64,000 nucleotides of DNA from an uncultured Paracoccaceae bacterium (lineage in GTDB: Bacteria; Pseudomonadota; Alphaproteobacteria; Rhodobacterales; Rhodobacteraceae), in NCBI GenBank assembly GCA_947503925.1, contig CANNFQ010000001.1:372001-436000 (forward strand). Reading direction: 5' to 3'. How positions within the stretch are numbered: the first letter of the stretch is position 1; every line of letters begins with the position of its first letter. This document shows, one piece after another, positions 46,340 through 55,515 of the stretch. Below the pieces are notes generated by a model. That model worked only from the letters and a program-made list of their open reading frames with translations, did no database searches and was not told the DNA's origin. The translations under genes were made by a program, and so were the position numbers.

Positions 46340-47647
46340 TCAGTTTGTACCAAAGACGCGGGCGAAAATCGCATCAACATGTTTTGTGTGATACCCCAGA
46401 TCGAATTTCTCTTCGATTTCTGCGACTGACAGGGCCTTGGTAACCTCATCATCGGCCAGCAATTCGGTTTTGAAATCCGCGCCTTCTTCCCAGACCCTCA
46501 TCGCATTGCGCTGCACCAGACGGTAGGCATCTTCGCGGCTGACGCCAGCCTGGGTCAGCGCCAGCAGCACGCGCTGCGACATGACAAGCCCACGGAATTT
46601 ATTCATGTTGGCCAGCATGTTCTCGGGATAGATGACCAGCTTCTCAATGACACCGGCAAGGCGGTTCAGCGCGAAATCGAGAGTGACGGTCGTGTCCGGT
46701 CCAATCGCGCGTTCGACCGAGGAATGGCTGATGTCGCGCTCATGCCAGAGCGTCACGTTTTCCATCGCGGGTACAACGGACATGCGCACCAACCGAGCAA
46801 GGCCGGTCAGGTTCTCGGTCAATACCGGGTTACGTTTATGGGGCATCGCAGACGACCCTTTCTGGCCTTTTGAAAAGAACTCCTCGGCCTCCAGCACCTC
46901 GGTGCGCTGCATATGCCGGATCTCGGTCGCGATGTTTTCGATGCTGCTTGCGATAACGCCAAGCGTGGCAAAAAACATCGCATGACGGTCGCGCGGGATA
47001 ACCTGTGTGCTGATCGGTTCTGGGGTAAGGCCCATCTGGGCGCAGACATGTTCCTCGACTGATGGATCGATATTGGCGAAGGTCCCGACGGCGCCGGAAA
47101 TGGCCCCGGTGGCGATTTCGGCGCGGGCGGCAACCAGGCGGGCACGACCGCGATCCATCTCGGCATAAAAGCGGGCAAAGGTCAGCCCCATCGTGGTTGG
47201 TTCGGCGTGAATGCCGTGGCTGCGGCCGATGCGCACATCCATCTTATGTTCATGGGCACGGGCCTTCAGGGCAGCCAAAACCCGATCCATATCGGCGAGC
47301 AGAATGTCAACGGCTCGCACCAGTTGCACATTCAACGTCGTATCCAGCACATCGGAAGAAGTCATACCCTGATGGACAAAACGAGCATCCTCGGCCCCGA
47401 TATGTTCGGCCAGATGGGTGAGAAAGGCGATAACGTCATGTTTGGTCACGGCCTCGATCTCATCAATTCGGACCACGTCGAATGCGACATCTTTGGCCTT
47501 CCACACCGCCTCTGCATTCTCTTTTGGGATGACGCCAATGGCGGCCTGGGCATCGCAGGCATGCGCCTCGATCTCGTACCAGATGCGGAACTTGGTGGCA
47601 GGCTCCCAAATGGCGGTCATTTCTGGGCGAGAATAGCGAGGGATCAT
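46340..47647 (-). CDS. purB: Adenylosuccinate lyase
   Basis: A 435-residue member of the fumarase/aspartase superfamily. The signature loop is SSAMPHKRNPVLTENLTGLAR (Ser near residue 265), with GRSHGIHAEPTTMGL and HQGMTSSDVLDT as the other two conserved regions. It catalyses two steps of purine synthesis. Length is normal. The 100 bp upstream contain no gene. Confidence 0.96.
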   Translation of the reverse strand: MIPRYSRPEMTAIWEPATKFRIWYEIEAHACDAQAAIGVIPKENAEAVWKAKDVAFDVVRIDEIEAVTKHDVIAFLTHLAEHIGAEDARFVHQGMTSSDVLDTTLNVQLVRAVDILLADMDRVLAALKARAHEHKMDVRIGRSHGIHAEPTTMGLTFARFYAEMDRGRARLVAARAEIATGAISGAVGTFANIDPSVEEHVCAQMGLTPEPISTQVIPRDRHAMFFATLGVIASSIENIATEIRHMQRTEVLEAEEFFSKGQKGSSAMPHKRNPVLTENLTGLARLVRMSVVPAMENVTLWHERDISHSSVERAIGPDTTVTLDFALNRLAGVIEKLVIYPENMLANMNKFRGLVMSQRVLLALTQAGVSREDAYRLVQRNAMRVWEEGADFKTELLADDEVTKALSVAEIEEKFDLGYHTKHVDAIFARVFGTN

Positions 47648-47748
47648 GGATTGGCACCTTTATCTGGGGTGGGCAGCGATTACAGGTCGCGTCATAAGGG
47701 GGCAGGCCCAAACCCTCAAGAGAGAGATCACATGCAGATCACGACACC

Positions 47749-48162
47749 ATGCTAGAGCGCGCCGCGTTTCTGGGGACATGGCAGCTGCATCGCGACATCG
47801 ATGATCGGTACAGCGCGCAGTCGGGGAGATTCCAGGGGGTCGCAAGGTTTCGCGAAGAGGGTGCACAAAGCCTTCGCTATGTTGAGGAAGGTCAGATCAG
47901 ATTTGCAGAGGGGCCGGTTCTGACCGCGCAGCGTCAGTATCTTTGGCATTTCGGCGCGAATATCGTGGAGGTTTGTTTTGAAGATGGGTCTGCTTTTCAT
48001 CGTTTTGTGCCGATGGGGCAGGTCGATGGAACGGAACATCCTTGTGGCGATGATCACTACACGGTGCGCTATGATTTTCGAAACTGGCCGTCATGGTCAG
48101 CCATCTGGCAGGTCACGGGACCGCGCAAGGATTATACGTCGCGATCCCTCTACCGCAGGTAA
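47749..48162 (+). CDS. DUF6314 family protein
   Basis: A 137-residue protein. The N-terminal FLGTWQLHRDIDDR, then GVARFREEG, QYLWHF and VRYDFRNWPSWSAIWQVTGPRKDYTSRSLYRR resemble the DUF6314 family, a lipocalin-like beta-barrel of unknown function. The ribosome site is weak, so the ATG 47749 is provisional, but the coding frame starts there. The stop codon TAA is part of the second copy of the 26-bp palindrome. It is divergent from purB. Confidence 0.82.
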   Translation: MLERAAFLGTWQLHRDIDDRYSAQSGRFQGVARFREEGAQSLRYVEEGQIRFAEGPVLTAQRQYLWHFGANIVEVCFEDGSAFHRFVPMGQVDGTEHPCGDDHYTVRYDFRNWPSWSAIWQVTGPRKDYTSRSLYRR

Positions 48163-48184
48163 GATGGGTTTAAACCCATCTTAC
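48159..48184. repeat. 26-bp perfect palindrome overlapping a stop codon, copy 2
   Basis: Identical to the palindrome at 264-289: left arm GTAAGATGGGTTT plus its exact reverse complement. The TAA at 48160-48162 is the stop of the DUF6314 gene. No T-run follows. Confidence 0.9.
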
Positions 48185-48276
48185 GGGCAGCAAAGTTGGC
48201 GCTAACGCGCTTGCGCCGCGTCGCAGCATAGGGCAATAAATGCGCAACTATATTCACAAACAGGGGAGAGCGTCAC

Positions 48277-48882
48277 ATGGCCCTCGCACTCAACGACCGC
48301 GTTTTGACTGAAACTTTCGGTCCCTCCGAAGGGGCCGCCTTGCGGATGAAGCAAGCGATCATGGTATTCATTGGCATCGCTGCGTTGGCGATCACCGCAA
48401 AAATACAGGTCTTTATTCCGGGCAATCCGGTGCCGATTACGCTGACCACCCTTGGCGTCTTGACCATTGGGGCCGCTTACGGCGCCCGTTTGGGTGCGAT
48501 CACGATCCTTGGTTATCTTGCCATTGGTGCAATGGGGTTCGACGTTTTTGCCGGATCATCCGCCGAAAAAGCCGGACTTGTCTACATGATGGGCGGCACG
48601 GGCGGCTATCTTGTCGGCTATGTGCTGGCTGCTCTGGCTCTTGGTTTTGCGGCCCGCAAAGGCTGGGACCGGAATGTCATCCTCATGGCCGTTGCCATGT
48701 TTGTCGGTAACGCGTTGATCTATATCCCCGGCCTTTTGTGGCTGCATCAGTTTTCATCTGGCTGGGACCAGACATTTGCCTGGGGCATCACGCCGTTCCT
48801 GATCGGCGATGCGCTGAAGCTCGGCCTTGCGGCGCTGCTGGTGCCTGCGCTGTGGAAACTGATCGGCAACGCACGCCAGTAA
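48277..48882 (+). CDS. bioY: Biotin transporter BioY
   Basis: A 201-residue membrane protein, S-component of an ECF-type biotin uptake system, with six predicted helices. Characteristic motifs are PGNPVPITLTTLGVLTIGAAYGARLG and the MMGGTGGYLVGYVLAA loop. BioY can work alone or with shared AT components; no bioMN genes are beside it. AGGGGAG precedes the ATG. The 90-bp upstream gap lacks a clear BioR site. It has its own terminator. Confidence 0.94.
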   Translation: MALALNDRVLTETFGPSEGAALRMKQAIMVFIGIAALAITAKIQVFIPGNPVPITLTTLGVLTIGAAYGARLGAITILGYLAIGAMGFDVFAGSSAEKAGLVYMMGGTGGYLVGYVLAALALGFAARKGWDRNVILMAVAMFVGNALIYIPGLLWLHQFSSGWDQTFAWGITPFLIGDALKLGLAALLVPALWKLIGNARQ

Positions 48883-48907
48883 TAACGGCCTCAGCCCGGT
48901 AAAAGAA

Positions 48908-48934
48908 AGGCGCTGCAGCTCGCAGCGCCTTTTT
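48908..48934 (+). terminator. Rho-independent terminator of bioY
   Basis: AGGCGCTG and CAGCGCCT pair perfectly around a 7-base loop and run into TTTTT. The distal end touches the stop of the convergent hydrolase-OsmC gene. Confidence 0.9.
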
Positions 48935-50139
48935 CATGCCAAGATCGTGTTTACCTCTGATGAGCGCTCCAGCGTCTTGTGGACCGGGCATTTATCCGCG
49001 ATCTCCAACAGCCTTTTGCGCTGTTCATCAGACAAATCGCCGGTCAGATGGATGATCCGCTGAAACAGGTCGACCTTCGCACCGGGGTCAGCCGCATCCT
49101 GCGCATGTTCCTTGGCATGGGTTATGTCGACACTGACGCCTTGCAATGGCCAGCCCTTGCGCCGCGCATACATCCGGATGGTCATCGAGGTACATGCCCC
49201 CAACCCGGCAGAGATGAAGCCATAAGGGGTCAGTCCCTTGTTCGTGCCGCCAAATTTTGCGGGCTCATCTGCCAACACATGATGCGGCCCGGATTGGACA
49301 TCTTGCAGAAACCCGTTTGCATCCGCCTCTGTCACGCGCATCACCCCTTCGGGGGTGGCGGCAGGTTTCGCGGGTTCCTCCAGTTTCAGATAGCGCTTGG
49401 ACCACGCGGCAATAACATCCGCCGCATATTCGGCATCTGCGGGTCGGGTGATCAGGTGATCGGCATCATCAAGCGTGACAAAGCTTTTGGGATGCTTGGC
49501 GGCCAGAAAGATATCAGAGGCGTTTTCGACTCCAACGGTCGCATCGCGGGGCGCATGCAGAACCAAAAAGGCGGCATTCAGCTTGGCAATCGAACTGGTC
49601 AATGCGGCCTCTGACACGTCATCAACAAAACCTTTGCCGATGCGGAAGGGACGACCGCCCAGGCTCACCTCAGCCACGCCTTTATCCACGATCTCGGGGA
49701 TCGCCTGGGCAAAGTTATTGGTGACATGGCCAGGATCAAACGGGGCGCCGATGGTCACGACAGCCTTGATACTCTCCATCATGGGGGCTGCCTTTAGCAC
49801 AGCAGCACCGCCCAGCGAATGCCCGATAATCAGCGACGGTGACATGCCCCTTGCATCCAGCGCCTCACATGCCGCGATCAGGTCATCCACGTTGGAGGAA
49901 AAGCTCGTATTCTCGAACTCGCCCTCTGAATGGCCCAAACCGGTAAAGTCAAATCGCAGCACCGCGATGCCCATTGATGATAAGCGGGCGGCGATGCGGC
50001 GGGCTGCAGTGATATCTTTTGAACAGGTGAAACAATGGGCAAAGATCGCCGTGGCCAGATGTGGCCCATTGGGCCTATCCAGCCGGGCTGCCAGCGTGTC
50101 GCCGGCATGGCCGGTAAAGGTCAGTTTCTCGGTTGGCAT
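48934..50139 (-). CDS. Bifunctional alpha/beta hydrolase / OsmC family protein
   Basis: A 401-residue fusion. Residues 1-250 form a serine hydrolase with nucleophile elbow GHSLGG (Ser near residue 103) and late Asp and His in HAPRDATVGVE and DDADHLI. Residues 265-401 form an OsmC/Ohr-like domain with GACTSMTIRMYARRKGW and KCPVHKTL, which holds the two reactive cysteines. OsmC proteins reduce organic hydroperoxides. The fusion is known in proteobacteria; its substrate is not. ATG 50139 has AAGGTG upstream and is preferred over one at 50190. Confidence 0.92.
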   Translation of the reverse strand: MPTEKLTFTGHAGDTLAARLDRPNGPHLATAIFAHCFTCSKDITAARRIAARLSSMGIAVLRFDFTGLGHSEGEFENTSFSSNVDDLIAACEALDARGMSPSLIIGHSLGGAAVLKAAPMMESIKAVVTIGAPFDPGHVTNNFAQAIPEIVDKGVAEVSLGGRPFRIGKGFVDDVSEAALTSSIAKLNAAFLVLHAPRDATVGVENASDIFLAAKHPKSFVTLDDADHLITRPADAEYAADVIAAWSKRYLKLEEPAKPAATPEGVMRVTEADANGFLQDVQSGPHHVLADEPAKFGGTNKGLTPYGFISAGLGACTSMTIRMYARRKGWPLQGVSVDITHAKEHAQDAADPGAKVDLFQRIIHLTGDLSDEQRKRLLEIADKCPVHKTLERSSEVNTILA

Positions 50140-50250
50140 CAGCGTCACCTTTTTTGCTGCTCTGCATAAAATCTGCGCAAGACATGACAATGGGCTGCAT
50201 CCCGTTCAACGCAATTTGCAAGCAATCGCGGCAAGGTGAGAGATGTTACC

Positions 50251-51114
50251 ATGATGAAATTGATGCGCTTTGGATTATTTTCGGGAATTTTCTGCCTGTG
50301 TCTGAGCGTTTGGGCCGGGTTTGCCGGATGGGCGCATCCGGTGGCAGACACGCTGTCACTCTTCCGCGTCCTGTTGGGCAGCTTGTGCCTGCTTTGCCTG
50401 CTGCTGCCGATGTCGCGGCGCTGGCGGGCGACGGTGGGGCTGACAGCAGCGGCAGCATTGCTGACCACTGTGCCGCTTTTCTTTGGTGGCAGCGAGGGTG
50501 ACAAGCTGACCGTCTATTCCAAAAATATCTGGTATTATAACCCGGAATTGCCCGCGCTGGCCGATGATATTCGCGACAGCGGCGCCGATGTGGTGACCTT
50601 GCAAGAAGTGTCGCGCCGGAATGAGGATCTGATGGCGCGGCTGAAACCCGATTTCCCCCACCAGCATCTTTGTCGATTTTCAGGGTGGAGCGCGGTTGCC
50701 GTGCTATCCCGTCACCCGGTGACAGAGGCTCGCTGCACCGACCGTCGCGCCGTCGGGGCCGTGCGTATTCACAAGGATGGGCAGGATATTTGGGTCGGGT
50801 CCGTGCATCTGCCCTGGCCGTTTCCATATGGTAATGCGGGTGCCGCAGAGGCAGCGCAGGAACTGATCGACGGGCTGACCGGGCCCGTGGTGCTGGCGGG
50901 GGATTTCAACATCTTTCCATGGGCCAATAGCGTGCAACGACTGGGGCAGGCGGCGGGTGCGCAGGTCGTGCGTCCGCTGCGCCCCACCTTCAACTTGCGC
51001 GGCGTGCCGCTGCTGCTCGATCATGTGCATGCGCCCGGCGGAGGACAGGCCGAATATCGCGGGCTGATCGGGTCGGATCACCACGGAGTGCTGGCGCGGG
51101 TCGCCTTGCGCTGA
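50251..51114 (+). CDS. Endonuclease/exonuclease/phosphatase family membrane protein
   Basis: A 287-residue protein. Three N-terminal hydrophobic helices (about residues 5-25, 33-53 and 60-80) are followed by an EEP fold: LTVYSKNIWYYNP, VVTLQEVS, VGSVHLPWP, LAGDFNIFPW and SDHHGVLARV provide the Asn, Glu, His, Asp-Asn and Asp-His catalytic residues. Related to YafD-like proteins. Substrate may be a nucleic acid, phospholipid or phosphoester. ATG 50251 is chosen over GTG 50236, which is 5 codons upstream. Confidence 0.86.
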   Translation: MMKLMRFGLFSGIFCLCLSVWAGFAGWAHPVADTLSLFRVLLGSLCLLCLLLPMSRRWRATVGLTAAAALLTTVPLFFGGSEGDKLTVYSKNIWYYNPELPALADDIRDSGADVVTLQEVSRRNEDLMARLKPDFPHQHLCRFSGWSAVAVLSRHPVTEARCTDRRAVGAVRIHKDGQDIWVGSVHLPWPFPYGNAGAAEAAQELIDGLTGPVVLAGDFNIFPWANSVQRLGQAAGAQVVRPLRPTFNLRGVPLLLDHVHAPGGGQAEYRGLIGSDHHGVLARVALR

Positions 51115-51122
51115 CTGGACGG

Positions 51123-52463
51123 TCAGTGACCCATCAGCGCAGGGTCGTGGGGGTATCGGGTCAGGTTTTCAAACCCATCCTCGGTGATCAGCACCTGGTC
51201 CTCCAGCTTGATCGAAAAATCGCCATCTTCGGGGCTGATCAGGGCCTCCACACATAGGGTCATGCCGGGTTGCAATTCATAGTCGAACGCGCCTTCGATC
51301 CATTTGTCAGGATAGGCGATCAGCGGCCATTCATCGCACAGGCCCACGCCATGCATCAGGCAGCCATATTTCAGTTTCTGGTACTTGTCTGGCAACACAT
51401 GCGTATTGTGGGTGAGCTCATTGAAGGACACGCCGGGTTTCAGCATTTGCATATTTTGTTCAATATGCGCGACGCCCACCTGCATCGCCTCAACCATATC
51501 CGGGCGGGGTTTCTGGTCGCCGATCCACCATGTTCGGCTGATATCCACGCAGATGCCATAGGCCCCGACCAGATCGGTATCAAAGGCCACGATCTCATTA
51601 TTCTGAACGACCCGGCCACCGCATTCCTGAAACCACGGGTTGGTGCGGGGGCCGGATGATAGCAATCGGGTCTCGATCCATTCACCCCCACGGCGGATAT
51701 TTTCAGCATGCAAAACCGCCCAAATGTCATCTTCGGACATATTGCCCCCCGGCACGCCCGTCCGCGCGGCATCTTCCATCGCGTAACAGGCGGCTTCGCA
51801 GGCATGGCTGGCACAGCGCATTGCCAGAATTTCATCAGGGCCTTTGATGCTGCGGGCCTTCTCGGTCAGTTCCTCGCCGGGGAAAACCTCAAATCCCACT
51901 GCCTCCAGCGCGCGTAGCCCATGCAACATTGGCTTATCCACGCCAAGGCGCATATTGGCTCCGCCGTGCTCTGCTATCAGGTCACGCACTTCTGTTGAAA
52001 ATCGACTGGCGGCAATCCCCAGCTGATCACCACGATCAAAATAGAACAGATCGGCGCCTGTGCGCTGTTCGGCGACAAGCGGGTTGAACCGGCTTAGAAA
52101 CATCGCGTTCTTATAGTCCCAAACGACCATGTAACCATCAGCACAGATCAAACAGGCCCGAAACGGGTTATGGGTATTCCACAACTGCATATTTGTGCTG
52201 TCGGTGGCGTAGCGGATGTTGAGCGGATCAAACATCAAAATACCACCATAATCGCGGGTGACCACGGCGTCGGTCAGGCGTTGATGACGCCAAGAACGCA
52301 TATGTGGCAAATGCGGCAGCTTCAGCCCGGCTTGTTCCCATTCGGCAAAGGCAAGCTGCGTTGGACCAATCTCCATCCGATCCTGATCATTTGGGGTGCC
52401 ATCGCCCAGGGTGCTGCCCCGGCTCGGGTCAATCTTGCGGGTATCGCGATAGTGGCTGTTCAT
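51123..52463 (-). CDS. dddP: DMSP lyase DddP
   Basis: A 446-residue M24-fold protein that cleaves dimethylsulfoniopropionate to DMS and acrylate instead of peptides. The start IDPSRGSTLGDGTPN and RYATDSTNMQLWNTHNPFRA are DddP-specific. The residues reported as metal ligands in roseobacter DddP (Asp295, Asp297, Asp307, His371, Glu406, Glu421) and the catalytic Asp377 fall at exactly those numbers here. This separates it from Xaa-Pro dipeptidases. No other DMSP genes are adjacent. It is convergent with the nuclease-fold gene. Confidence 0.95.
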   Translation of the reverse strand: MNSHYRDTRKIDPSRGSTLGDGTPNDQDRMEIGPTQLAFAEWEQAGLKLPHLPHMRSWRHQRLTDAVVTRDYGGILMFDPLNIRYATDSTNMQLWNTHNPFRACLICADGYMVVWDYKNAMFLSRFNPLVAEQRTGADLFYFDRGDQLGIAASRFSTEVRDLIAEHGGANMRLGVDKPMLHGLRALEAVGFEVFPGEELTEKARSIKGPDEILAMRCASHACEAACYAMEDAARTGVPGGNMSEDDIWAVLHAENIRRGGEWIETRLLSSGPRTNPWFQECGGRVVQNNEIVAFDTDLVGAYGICVDISRTWWIGDQKPRPDMVEAMQVGVAHIEQNMQMLKPGVSFNELTHNTHVLPDKYQKLKYGCLMHGVGLCDEWPLIAYPDKWIEGAFDYELQPGMTLCVEALISPEDGDFSIKLEDQVLITEDGFENLTRYPHDPALMGH

Positions 52464-52573
52464 CGGGCTGATCCTTCACTTGCCTCCGATGATGCAGAGG
52501 GATCAGCGCGATTTATTGTCCGAAATCGACATTTTTCGGGGGGCGGTCTGCCGCTTTTTACGGAAAGGGCCCG

Positions 52574-52930
52574 TCAGTCGCCAGTGATTGATATCATCTG
52601 ACCGCTCAGATCGATTGATGGAAACTGGTCCGTCAGCAGCAGATAGATCAATAAAGCCAACACAACCTGTACATAAGCACCGATGCGCAAGATGCGTCTG
52701 CCTACGGCAAAGGAACGGGTCAGGATCGTCCAGGGACGAAATCGGATCTGGGATCGTGGGCCAGGGGGGCGTGATGGCGCACTCCGCCCTGCACCCCAAG
52801 GGGAAGGGATGGGGGGAATGGCAGGATCCGGCGGATCGGGCACACCCGGTTGCCGTTTGTGAAAGGCCGATCCGCGATAGGCGGTCGATGGTCCTTTGTA
52901 ACGGACGTCAAGCGGGTGATACTTAGACAT
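52574..52930 (-). CDS. Hypothetical protein with one C-terminal transmembrane helix
   Basis: A 118-residue protein of unknown function. The polar, proline-rich N-terminal part (SKYHPLDVRYKGPSTAYRGSAF) is followed by a basic segment and one hydrophobic helix (IGAYVQVVLALLIYLLL, about residues 83-99). The N-terminal wording resembles small roseobacter-specific hypotheticals. The reverse strand holds a shadow of similar length; the minus-strand frame is preferred because it has the helix and a plausible start. It lies upstream of dddP on the same strand, with 110 bp between them. Confidence 0.55.
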   Translation of the reverse strand: MSKYHPLDVRYKGPSTAYRGSAFHKRQPGVPDPPDPAIPPIPSPWGAGRSAPSRPPGPRSQIRFRPWTILTRSFAVGRRILRIGAYVQVVLALLIYLLLTDQFPSIDLSGQMISITGD

Positions 52931-53002
52931 GGGTCATGCCTATGCATCTTACCTGACGAAATTAGGGCAGAGTGACTGTTTTGTCGGAGAATGTGTTGCC
53001 GA

Positions 53003-53320
53003 TCAGGGGCGCGGTTCAGGCTCCATCACGATGCTGGACCCGTCCTTGGTCAGCACAGCAGTCCGTGTATCCTCTGGCATTGTGCAGCGCGGTGTGCCGT
53101 CGCGGTTCAGGCGGGCCGCCATGTAACCTTCGATGCCGTCATCGATATACCAATACTGGCAACCATCGGGGGACACCCAGATATTTGCCCGACCGTCCGC
53201 CAAAGTGCCGCCATCAATACCACCATCCGTGATCTGATTGCTGTCACCGGTTCGTCCTTCACAAGCCGCCAGCGCAACGACAGACAGGATAAGGCCAGAA
53301 CGCAGGATGTAGTTTTTCAT
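53003..53320 (-). CDS. Small lipoprotein, unknown function
   Basis: A 105-residue protein. The signal peptide LRSGLILSVVALAAC ends in a lipobox with Cys at about residue 19. The mature part contains WVSPDGCQYWYIDDGIEGYMAARLNRDGTPRC, a compact motif with two cysteines that may form a disulfide. ATG 53320 is preferred over 53341 because the signal peptide begins there. Probably in the periplasmic leaflet of the inner or outer membrane. The motif resembles small roseobacter lipoproteins, but I recognise no named family. Confidence 0.72.
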   Translation of the reverse strand: MKNYILRSGLILSVVALAACEGRTGDSNQITDGGIDGGTLADGRANIWVSPDGCQYWYIDDGIEGYMAARLNRDGTPRCTMPEDTRTAVLTKDGSSIVMEPEPRP

Positions 53321-53506
53321 TGATGCACACTTTCCTTGCAAACCAATACCATTTCATTTTGTTTCGTTTAGATGAAATGCGGCAATCGATCAACGTATTC
53401 AGAACCTGCCCTTTTGTTTAGGCGGAAAAGGTTGCCAAATTATGCTCTAACGACCAGATTTTACGCTTGATGCTGGTGCTGTTCACGCGATTGGGCGCCA
53501 CCTCGG

Positions 53507-53539
53507 AAAATGCCGGGCAACAAACATGGTGCCCGGCAT
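53507..53539 (-). terminator. Rho-independent terminator of glnA
   Basis: On the minus strand ATGCCGGGCA and TGCCCGGCAT form a perfect 10-bp stem with a TTT run after it, 24 bp past the glnA stop. The remaining gap to the lipoprotein gene (53321-53506) shows nothing else convincing. Confidence 0.85.
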
Positions 53540-53562
53540 AAGAACAAAGCTTCTTTGATTGA

Positions 53563-54969
53563 TCAGCAGCTGTAATAGAGCTTGTATTCCATAGGATGAG
53601 GTGTGTGCTCATAGGCGTACACTTCTTCCCATTTCAGCTCCATGTAACCTTCCAGCTGATCCTTGGTGAAGACATCACCGGCCAGAAGGAAATCATGGTC
53701 AGCTTCCAGCGCTTCCAGCGCTTCGCGCAGGCTGCCGCAAACGGTTGGAATGGCGGCCAGTTCCTCTGGCGGCAGATCGTAAAGGTCCTTGTCTGACGAC
53801 GGGCCGGGATCGATCTTGTTCTTGATGCCATCAAGGCCAGCCATCAGCAATGCGGCAAAGCACAGGTATGGGTTGGCTGCCGGATCAGGGAAACGGGCCT
53901 CAACACGCTTGGCCTTGGGGCTTTCGGCCCATGGGATACGCACACAACCCGAACGGTTACGGGCAGAGTATGCGCGCAGCACAGGGGCTTCGAAACCGGG
54001 GATCAAACGCTTGTAGCTGTTTGTCGATGGGTTGGTGATCGCGTTGAGCGCCTTGGCGTGCTTGAGGATACCACCGATGAAGTACAGGGCTTCCTGTGAC
54101 AGATCAGCATATTTGTCACCTGCGAACAATGGCTTGCCATCTTTCCAGATGGACATATTCACATGCATGCCTGTGCCGTTATCGCCAGCGATTGGCTTTG
54201 GCATGAATGTTGCGGACTTGCCGTAAGCCTGTGCCACATTGTGGATCACGTACTTATACTTCTGCAACTCATCGGCCTGGTGTGTCAGCGTACCAAAGAT
54301 CAGGCCAAGCTCATGCTGGCAGGATGCAACCTCGTGGTGGTGCTTGTCGACCTTCATACCCATGCGCTTCATCGTAGACAGCATTTCAGAGCGCATTTCC
54401 TGCGCGTCATCGATGGGGTTCACGGGGAAATAACCACCTTTGACACCAGGGCGATGGCCGGTATTGCCCATCTCGTATTCGGTGTCGGTGTTCCAGGCGC
54501 CGTCGATCGCATCAACTTCATAAGCGACCTTGTTCATCGACACGCTGAAACGGACGTCATCAAAAACAAAGAACTCAGCTTCGGGGCCGAAATAGGCGGT
54601 GTCGCCGATGCCGGATGAGATCAGATATTGTTCCGCCTTTACAGCGGTGCCGCGCGGATCGCGGTCGTAAGCTTCCATCGTGTCAGGCTCGACGATATTG
54701 CAGTGAATGCAGATCGTCTTTTCGGCATAAAACGGATCCAGATAGGCGCTTTCGGCCTGCGGCATCAGTTTCATGTCGGACTGGTCGATGGATTTCCAAC
54801 CTGCGATGGAAGAGCCATCAAACATGAAGCCTTCTTCCAGGAAATCTTCGTCAACCAGATCAGCGACGACAGTGACGTGCTGCAACTTGCCGCGCGGGTC
54901 GGTAAAACGAATATCGACGTAATCGACGTCTTCATCCTTGATCAGTTTCAGAACAGCTTTGTTGTCCAT
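53563..54969 (-). CDS. glnA: Glutamine synthetase type I
   Basis: A 468-residue GS-I. Visible signatures are [19 protein letters not shown], the ATP-binding [14 protein letters not shown], and the adenylylation loop [11 protein letters not shown] with Tyr near residue 397. The Tyr shows that the enzyme can be controlled by GlnE. It assimilates ammonium into glutamine. It lies 32 bp after glnB on the same strand, the usual alphaproteobacterial glnBA operon. Confidence 0.97.
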   Translation of the reverse strand: MDNKAVLKLIKDEDVDYVDIRFTDPRGKLQHVTVVADLVDEDFLEEGFMFDGSSIAGWKSIDQSDMKLMPQAESAYLDPFYAEKTICIHCNIVEPDTMEAYDRDPRGTAVKAEQYLISSGIGDTAYFGPEAEFFVFDDVRFSVSMNKVAYEVDAIDGAWNTDTEYEMGNTGHRPGVKGGYFPVNPIDDAQEMRSEMLSTMKRMGMKVDKHHHEVASCQHELGLIFGTLTHQADELQKYKYVIHNVAQAYGKSATFMPKPIAGDNGTGMHVNMSIWKDGKPLFAGDKYADLSQEALYFIGGILKHAKALNAITNPSTNSYKRLIPGFEAPVLRAYSARNRSGCVRIPWAESPKAKRVEARFPDPAANPYLCFAALLMAGLDGIKNKIDPGPSSDKDLYDLPPEELAAIPTVCGSLREALEALEADHDFLLAGDVFTKDQLEGYMELKWEEVYAYEHTPHPMEYKLYYSC

Positions 54970-55001
54970 CTATGATGTCCCTTTTTTAGCAGATATATGT
55001 G

Positions 55002-55376
<375 letters not shown>

Positions 55377-55515
55377 TCAGACCATTTCTGTTGCAAAGGA
55401 ACAATTCGTGGCCGAACCTATCTGCATAGCCTTCATTGGAAAGCGTAACGTTTGCCTAAATTTTGTGCAACTTGCTGTCTGATTGGGCGTATTGTGAACT
55501 TGAGGTGCTGAAACC

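Noticed and set aside
48185..48276. BioR-type operator upstream of bioY
   Set aside because: No match to the TTATMKATAA-type palindrome was found; only an ACTATATT stretch that could be a -10.
52520..52575. GCGG/CCGC hairpin followed by TTTTT downstream of dddP's start region as a plus-strand terminator
   Set aside because: No plus-strand gene lies upstream for it to serve, and it does not read as a terminator on the minus strand.
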